Shown: positions 24,317 to 28,400 of the stretch, in pieces
Layout: each line of letters begins with the position of its first letter
Numbering within the stretch: position 1 is the stretch's first letter
NCBI GenBank assembly: GCA_902766115.1
Contig: CACXCL010000257.1
Span: 1 to 28,400 of the forward strand
Source of the DNA: an uncultured Ruminococcus sp.
GTDB taxonomy: Bacteria > Bacillota > Clostridia > Oscillospirales > CAG-272
DNA: 28,400 bases
Reading direction: 5' to 3'
Program-made: the position numbers and the translations under genes
Notes under the pieces: generated by a model
What the model was told of the DNA's origin: nothing
What the model saw: the letters and a program-made list of their open reading frames with translations, nothing else
The model's database searches: none

Positions 24317-26152
24317 ATGAAAAAGAGAAAAATACGAAGCGCCGCCGTCACGGCGTCGCTGATCCTGTTGTTCCTTGCCGGGCTGTCCCTCGTGCTGTAT
24401 CCTTCCGTCAGCAATTTTCTGAACACCGTCCGTCAGACGAAGGTGATCTCTCATTACTCCGAGACCGTCGGAGAAATCGGCAGCGCAGAATATGAGAGGA
24501 TGCTCGGCGACGCCGGGAAGTACAACGAAAAACTCAGGAAAAACGGCTGGGGCGGCGGCGGGAAGGAGTACGGAGACCTGCTGAACGTGGACGGCAACGG
24601 AATGATCGGGTATATCGAGATCAAAAAGATCGGCGTCACTCTGCCGATCTATCACGGGACGTCGGACAGCGTTCTCGCAGGCGCGGCGGGTCATCTCGAG
24701 GGGACCGGCCTGCCCGTGGGCGGCGAGGGGAACCACGCGGTACTGTCCGGCCACCGGGGACTTCCGGGGGCGAGGCTTTTCACCGATCTTGACAAGCTCG
24801 AGGTCGGCGACGTCTTCGTGATACGGGTGCTGAACGAGGTGCTGACCTACCGTGTGGAACGGGATCCCTTTGCCGTGGAGCCCACGGACACGAAGGATCT
24901 CATGCCGGAGGACGGGCGCGACCTGTGCACTCTCCTGACCTGTACGCCCTACGGAGTCAACACACAGAGGCTCCTCGTCAGAGGAAGCAGGATACCGAAC
25001 GGCGAGGACGCCTCCGGGGTTCGGATCACGTCCGAGGCGGTGACGGCAAAGCCTCTTGCCGTGGCTCCGTTCATTCTCGTGCCGATCCTTCTCATAATAC
25101 TTGCGGCCGCCTGGATCCAGAGCGCCGTGAACACGAAAAAAAATACTCCACGCCGGAGGGTGATGAATATGACGAAAACCAAAACGGTATCTGAAAGGCT
25201 TATTTGCCTGATCCTGCTCTGCTTTGCGGCGCTGTCCGTACTGCGGGCGCCTGTCCGCGCCGGAGACGGCGGAGTTGACGCAGACTGCGGACTCGCGGTG
25301 GATTTTCACGACAGGGAGACGGGAAAGCCGCTCACAGGCGCGGTTTTTGACGCGTACCGTGTCGGAGACACGGACGGGACCGCGGAATGGACTCTCTCGG
25401 GATCCTTCCGTGACGCTCCGGCGGATCCGGACCCGGAGGATCCCGACTCTTGGCAAGCCTGCGCCGGAACACTGGCGGCGGAGGCTATGAAAAAAGGGAT
25501 CTCCCCCTACCTCACCCTCACCGTCGGGGGCGACGGGCTGGCGTCGGCGACGGTAAAAAGCGGAGTGTATCTCCTGGTCGGAAGGTCGTTCACATCTGAC
25601 GGGTCCACCTACGAAACGAAGCCGTTTCTCGTGATACTGCCGTATCAGAACCGGTTTGAAGGGGGAGGCGTCGCCGCCGGCGACGAGCCGCGGTACAGCG
25701 TCATTTCGACTCCGAAGTACGTCAGGAGAGATGCGCCCGGGGGATCGGTCACCAAGGAGGTCGTCGTCAGGTGGGACGACGAGGGCATATCCGGCGACCG
25801 GCCGGAAAAAGTCACGGTCTTCCTCTACAAAAACGGCGTATTGTACGACACGGCGACGGTGGGACCGGAAAACGGCTGGAAATTCGTATGGTTCGGTCTC
25901 GACCCCGCGGGGGAATACGCGGTATCCGAGGAGAAGGTAGACTTTTACCTCACGGAATACGAGACCGACGGAGACACGTTCATCATTACGAATATCAGGA
26001 GACCGTCCCGGGATGACGTACCCGGCGTCCCGCCGATCCAGCCGACCGGTCTGTTGTGGTGGCCGGTCCCGGCGTTCGCAGCCGTCGGGATCGCGCTCTG
26101 CGCCGCGGGACTGACCGTCCGAAGGGCAAAAAGCCGTGAAGACAGCAGATAA
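24317..26152 (+). CDS. Class C sortase fused in frame to a Cna-B pilin-like protein
   Basis: One 611-residue frame contains two proteins that are normally separate. Residues 1-272 are a pilus-type class C sortase: N-terminal helix (about 10-30), GYIEIKKIGVTLPIYHGTS, catalytic His in LSGHRGLP (H146), Cys in TLLTCTPYG (C209), Arg R218, and a C-terminal transmembrane helix (about 250-268). It joins pilin subunits through LPXTG signals. From residue 283-285 a second protein begins with its own signal peptide (KTKTVSERL, hydrophobic core, VRAG), then an N-terminal pilin domain, a Cna-B domain (about 476-560) and IQPTG (574-578) followed by LLWWPVP, a hydrophobic span and a basic tail. The junction follows an A8 run, and an internal start has a good ribosome binding site, so two separate products are likely at least part of the time. 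AAGGAG precedes ATG 24317. Confidence 0.85.
   Translation: MKKRKIRSAAVTASLILLFLAGLSLVLYPSVSNFLNTVRQTKVISHYSETVGEIGSAEYERMLGDAGKYNEKLRKNGWGGGGKEYGDLLNVDGNGMIGYIEIKKIGVTLPIYHGTSDSVLAGAAGHLEGTGLPVGGEGNHAVLSGHRGLPGARLFTDLDKLEVGDVFVIRVLNEVLTYRVERDPFAVEPTDTKDLMPEDGRDLCTLLTCTPYGVNTQRLLVRGSRIPNGEDASGVRITSEAVTAKPLAVAPFILVPILLIILAAAWIQSAVNTKKNTPRRRVMNMTKTKTVSERLICLILLCFAALSVLRAPVRAGDGGVDADCGLAVDFHDRETGKPLTGAVFDAYRVGDTDGTAEWTLSGSFRDAPADPDPEDPDSWQACAGTLAAEAMKKGISPYLTLTVGGDGLASATVKSGVYLLVGRSFTSDGSTYETKPFLVILPYQNRFEGGGVAAGDEPRYSVISTPKYVRRDAPGGSVTKEVVVRWDDEGISGDRPEKVTVFLYKNGVLYDTATVGPENGWKFVWFGLDPAGEYAVSEEKVDFYLTEYETDGDTFIITNIRRPSRDDVPGVPPIQPTGLLWWPVPAFAAVGIALCAAGLTVRRAKSREDSR
25136..25143 (+). other. A8 homopolymer at the sortase/pilin junction
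   Basis: Eight A residues span codons 274-276. In the +1 frame TGA occurs at 25161-25163, overlapping ATG 25163 as TGATG. In the -1 frame TGA occurs at 25192-25194. Only the frame given by exactly eight A (or a multiple-of-three change) fuses the proteins. Such runs are prone to replication or transcription slippage and to sequencing error. Confidence 0.85.
25155..25171 (+). promoter_or_regulatory. Internal ribosome binding site and start for the pilin half
   Basis: GGAGGG at 25155-25160 is followed by in-frame ATG codons at 25163 and 25169. The second has the ideal 8-base spacing and begins MTKTKTVSERL, a typical signal peptide n-region. It supports independent translation of 25169-26152 (about 327 residues). 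Confidence 0.75.
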
Positions 26153-26756
26153 AAAGACCGTCGCGGGCGCCGTCCTGATATCGGCGGGGATGCTGTTTGT
26201 GGCGGTTGCCCTGATCCTCGCGGCTCATAACCTGCGGGACACCGCCCGCGCCGGGAGGGCGGCCGCCTCTGTGATGGAAAAGCTGCGCCCGGCGGCGGAA
26301 GCCGCCTCCGCGGAGGCGGGACCCGCGGCGATCCGCGGCGGAGAAGCGTACGAATACGGCGGAACGGTGGATATCGGCGGACAAAAGTATATCGGATACG
26401 TCTCTTTCCCCGATCTCGGGCTGGAGCTGCCGGTCAACGGCGGGTGCGACGAGGAAAAACTTAAGGACGGACCGTGCAGGTATTTCGGCGTGCCGTCCCG
26501 GCCGGGATTCGTGATCTGCGGTCATAATTACACGGTCCACTTCGGGCGGCTCGGGAGCCTGCGGGAGGGCGCCGGGGTGATCTTCACGGATGCTGAGGGA
26601 AAAAGATACGTTTACGAGGTGGTGAAAACGGAGTCGGTCGCTCCCGACGCCGTGCGGTATATGATCTCGGACGAATGGGACCTCACCCTTTACACCTGTA
26701 CCCTGTCCGGAACGGCGAGATACACCGTCCGGTGCAAGCTGGCGGAAAACATGTAA
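26136..26756 (+). CDS. Second sortase of the pilus cluster
   Basis: A 206-residue sortase. GTG 26136 overlaps the preceding gene by 17 bases, with GAAGGG upstream, so translation is likely coupled. An N-terminal helix (about 10-30) anchors it. A helical Ala-rich linker leads to the sortase core: IGYVSFPDLGLELPV, catalytic His in VICGHNYTVHFG (H130), Cys in TLYTCTLSG (C188) and Arg in ARYTVRC (R195 by spacing, R199 also possible). It lacks the C-terminal membrane helix of class C enzymes. The GHN box resembles class B and some class D sortases, and I cannot assign the class from motifs alone. In two-sortase pilus loci the second enzyme often attaches the base subunit or the finished pilus to the wall; its neighbour with IQPTG may be its substrate. 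Confidence 0.85.
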   Translation: MKTADKKTVAGAVLISAGMLFVAVALILAAHNLRDTARAGRAAASVMEKLRPAAEAASAEAGPAAIRGGEAYEYGGTVDIGGQKYIGYVSFPDLGLELPVNGGCDEEKLKDGPCRYFGVPSRPGFVICGHNYTVHFGRLGSLREGAGVIFTDAEGKRYVYEVVKTESVAPDAVRYMISDEWDLTLYTCTLSGTARYTVRCKLAENM

Positions 26757-26759
26757 AAG

Positions 26760-26794
26760 AAAAACGGGAGGATATGTTTTATCCTCCCGTTTTT
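26760..26794 (+). terminator. Rho-independent terminator of the pilus cluster
   Basis: A perfect 15-bp stem (26760-26774 with 26780-26794) with a 5-base loop ends in TTTTT, four bases after the stop at 26756. The A-rich left arm makes it able to act in both directions. Confidence 0.92.
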
Positions 26795-26828
26795 GATCGT
26801 CTCATGAGACTCGGGCAAAGGATCCTCA

Positions 26829-26857
26829 TTGACAACCACCGGAGCGTTTGATATAAT
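26829..26857 (+). promoter_or_regulatory. Sigma-A promoter of the TraB/barnase-like unit
   Basis: TTGACA (26829-26834) and TATAAT (26852-26857) are separated by 17 bases, with TG two bases before the -10. Both hexamers match consensus. The start codon is at 26915. Confidence 0.9.
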
Positions 26858-26914
26858 TTTACATAAGGGAATCTTCCCGACAACCGCTTGTAATACGTTT
26901 CCGGAGGGATATCC

Positions 26915-27973
26915 ATGTCAAAGAAATTACTGTCATTCATTCTCGTGCTTGTGCTGATCCTCGCCTCTCTCGCGGGATGTGCGAAGCGTTCCGGCGGCAG
27001 GGCTGAGACCGCGCCGGTCAAAAAGGAGCCTGTGGAAACCGGAGGCGTGCCCTCCGGTCTGCCCGAGACAGACGGACCGGAGCCGGAGCCCGACGGGGAT
27101 ATCTCCCCCGCCCTGTGGCGCGTCACGGACGGAGAGCGAACTCTGTATCTGCTCGGGACCATCCACGTGGGCGACGGAAGGAGCGACGGCGCTCTTGCCG
27201 CCGTCGGAGACCTGTTCGACAAGTGCGACGCCCTGGCGGTGGAGTTCGACATCGTAGCGTTCGAGAACGACCTTACCTCGGCGATAAACGAGATACAACA
27301 GTTCCTCTACACGGACGGAACCACGGTCCGCGACCACATCACGGAGGATCTTTACGAGAGATCCCTCGAGATCATCAAATCGGGCGGCGACTACTCTCCG
27401 CTGTTGGAGAGATACAATCTCGCCATATGGGAGCAGACCCTCGATCAGGCTTTGATCAAGCCCTCAGGGCTCTCCCCCGATTACGGAATGGACGGACTGC
27501 TTCTGGACCGTGCGTATGAGCGCGGCATGGAGATACTCGAGGTTGAATCCGCGCATTTCCAGTACGGACTGATGAACGGTTTTCCTGAAGAGCTGTACGT
27601 TCTGTTGATCGAAGACACAGTCGACAATTCCGACGAGTATCAGGCCGACCTGCAGGAGATGTACGAAACGTGGCTCCGGGGCGATACGGACGCCCTTGAG
27701 GAATTCATCCTCGGTTCCGAGGACGAGCAGGAGCAGGACCTGACCGATGATCAGATCGCCTTGATCGAGGAATACAACCGAAAGATGGGCGAAGAGCGGA
27801 ATCTCGGAATGGCGGACAAAGCCGAGTCGTACCTCAAAAGCGGCAAGACGGTGTTCTTCGCCGTGGGCGCGGCGCACATGCTCGGGGACGCGGGGCTTGT
27901 GAAGCTCCTGACCGACAAGGGATACGAAGTCACGCGGGTCGAGCCGCCGTACCTCCCCACGAACAACGCATGA
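26915..27973 (+). CDS. TraB/GumN family lipoprotein
   Basis: A 352-residue predicted lipoprotein. GGAGGG precedes ATG 26915. The signal peptide ends in the lipobox LAGC (C22), followed by a Pro/Glu/Gly-rich linker to about residue 60. The TraB/GumN domain is recognised by LWRVTDGERTLYLLGTIHVG near its start and FFAVGAAHMLGDAGLVKLL near its end, the two conserved G-x-x-H elements proposed to form a metal or catalytic site. The exact biochemical activity of bacterial GumN/TraB proteins is not settled, although related proteins (TIKI) are metalloproteases. It has its own consensus promoter and lies 22 bases upstream of the barnase-like gene, so the two are probably co-transcribed. Confidence 0.88.
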   Translation: MSKKLLSFILVLVLILASLAGCAKRSGGRAETAPVKKEPVETGGVPSGLPETDGPEPEPDGDISPALWRVTDGERTLYLLGTIHVGDGRSDGALAAVGDLFDKCDALAVEFDIVAFENDLTSAINEIQQFLYTDGTTVRDHITEDLYERSLEIIKSGGDYSPLLERYNLAIWEQTLDQALIKPSGLSPDYGMDGLLLDRAYERGMEILEVESAHFQYGLMNGFPEELYVLLIEDTVDNSDEYQADLQEMYETWLRGDTDALEEFILGSEDEQEQDLTDDQIALIEEYNRKMGEERNLGMADKAESYLKSGKTVFFAVGAAHMLGDAGLVKLLTDKGYEVTRVEPPYLPTNNA

Positions 27974-27995
27974 TCGAAAGGCATGATGATCAGGT

Positions 27996-28400
27996 ATGAA
28001 GAAAAAAATGAGACGGACAATCGCGCTGCTACTGGTGCTCCTGACCGCGGTCGGGGCGCTGCTCACGTCGTGCGCTCCGGCGAAAAAAAGAAGCGGGCGC
28101 GAGGCAAATGAGCCGAAGCAGACGGTGGAGGTCGTGACCGAACCCGCGACGGAAGCCCGACGGGACGACTCGAAAGAGACGAAAAAAGAGGCGAAAAAAG
28201 AGACCGGAAAACCGGATGAGAAGATCCCGGACGAGAACGGCTCCTACACGTCGAAGGATGACGTGGCGCTGTATATCCACGTCTACGGCAAACTCCCGAA
28301 CAACTTTATCACCAAGAAGGAAGCCGAAAAGCTCGGCTGGAGCGGCGGCTCCCTTGAGAACGTCGCGCCGGGCAAGTCCATCGGAGGATCGTATTTCGGC
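27996..28400 (+). CDS. Lipoprotein-type barnase-family ribonuclease, 5' part
   Basis: The frame is open to the window end (135 codons visible). The signal peptide MKKKMRRTIALLLVLLTAVG has a lipobox LTSC (C26). A strongly charged linker follows, rich in E, K and T, with repeated KKEAKKE-like runs (to about residue 80). Then comes the N-terminal half of a barnase-like (N1/T1-type microbial) guanyl-specific ribonuclease: DDVALYIHVYGKLPNNFITK, EAEKLGW and NVAPGKSIGG match barnase closely. The catalytic Glu, Arg and His lie beyond the window, so activity cannot be judged. Barnase is normally secreted free; a lipid anchor would hold it on the outer membrane face. Ribosome binding is weak at ATG 27996; ATG 28008 is an alternative start. 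Confidence 0.85.
   Translation, partial: MKKKMRRTIALLLVLLTAVGALLTSCAPAKKRSGREANEPKQTVEVVTEPATEARRDDSKETKKEAKKETGKPDEKIPDENGSYTSKDDVALYIHVYGKLPNNFITKKEAEKLGWSGGSLENVAPGKSIGGSYFG

Noticed and set aside
24925..25194. 89-codon frame overlapping the sortase/pilin junction as a separate gene
   Set aside because: Not a gene by itself; its end only matters as the alternative sortase C-terminus if the A8 run has one more A.
24221..25456. 411-codon minus-strand open frame over the sortase
   Set aside because: Antisense to the sortase core with intact H, C and R; no recognisable domain.

Overview
The window looks like a chromosome segment from a GC-rich, Gram-positive Bacillota, most likely a gut-type member of the Clostridia. 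The grounds are LPXTG-type sorting signals, class C sortase logic, SipW-type signal peptidases with TasA-like substrates, strong GGAGG ribosome binding sites, and near-consensus sigma-A promoters. The genus cannot be named from sequence alone.

Layout. Positions 1-124 hold the 3' end of a probable MATE efflux transporter. Positions 319-2694 (+) encode a membrane-anchored clostripain-family (C11) protease. Two hairpin terminators (2750-2781 and 2825-2858) separate it from the convergent minus-strand cluster. Read from its promoter at about 18.1 kb down to 2.9 kb, that cluster encodes a SipW-type signal peptidase, a TasA-like secreted protein, a PPQTG-ended surface protein, a second SipW-type peptidase, two further proteins with SipW-type signal peptides, an Lgt-like membrane protein, and a 2985-residue MBG/YDG-repeat giant surface protein. 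A divergent plus-strand cluster starts near 18.4 kb: a Ser/Lys signal peptidase I, a 1206-residue LPATGG adhesin, an LPETGG backbone pilin, a class C sortase fused in frame to a Cna-B pilin-like protein, and a second sortase. A perfect 15-bp terminator closes it. The window ends with a new transcription unit encoding a TraB/GumN lipoprotein and a lipoprotein-type barnase homologue cut by the window edge.

How the parts fit (inference). The two divergent clusters appear to build two surface-fibre systems from one intergenic control region: a SipW/TasA-type matrix system with a giant repeat protein, and a SpaA-type sortase-assembled pilus. Three signal peptidases of two catalytic types lie within about 5 kb. 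In both clusters the likely major subunit gene is followed by a perfect GC-rich hairpin with no adjacent U-tract, placed before lower-demand genes, which suggests dosage control by mRNA processing or attenuation.

The sharpest anomaly is a run of eight A residues (25136-25143) at the sortase/pilin junction. As written it fuses the two proteins. A one-base change in either direction would end the sortase at or just inside the start of the pilin reading frame. This is a real fusion, a slippage or phase-variable switch, or a sequence error.
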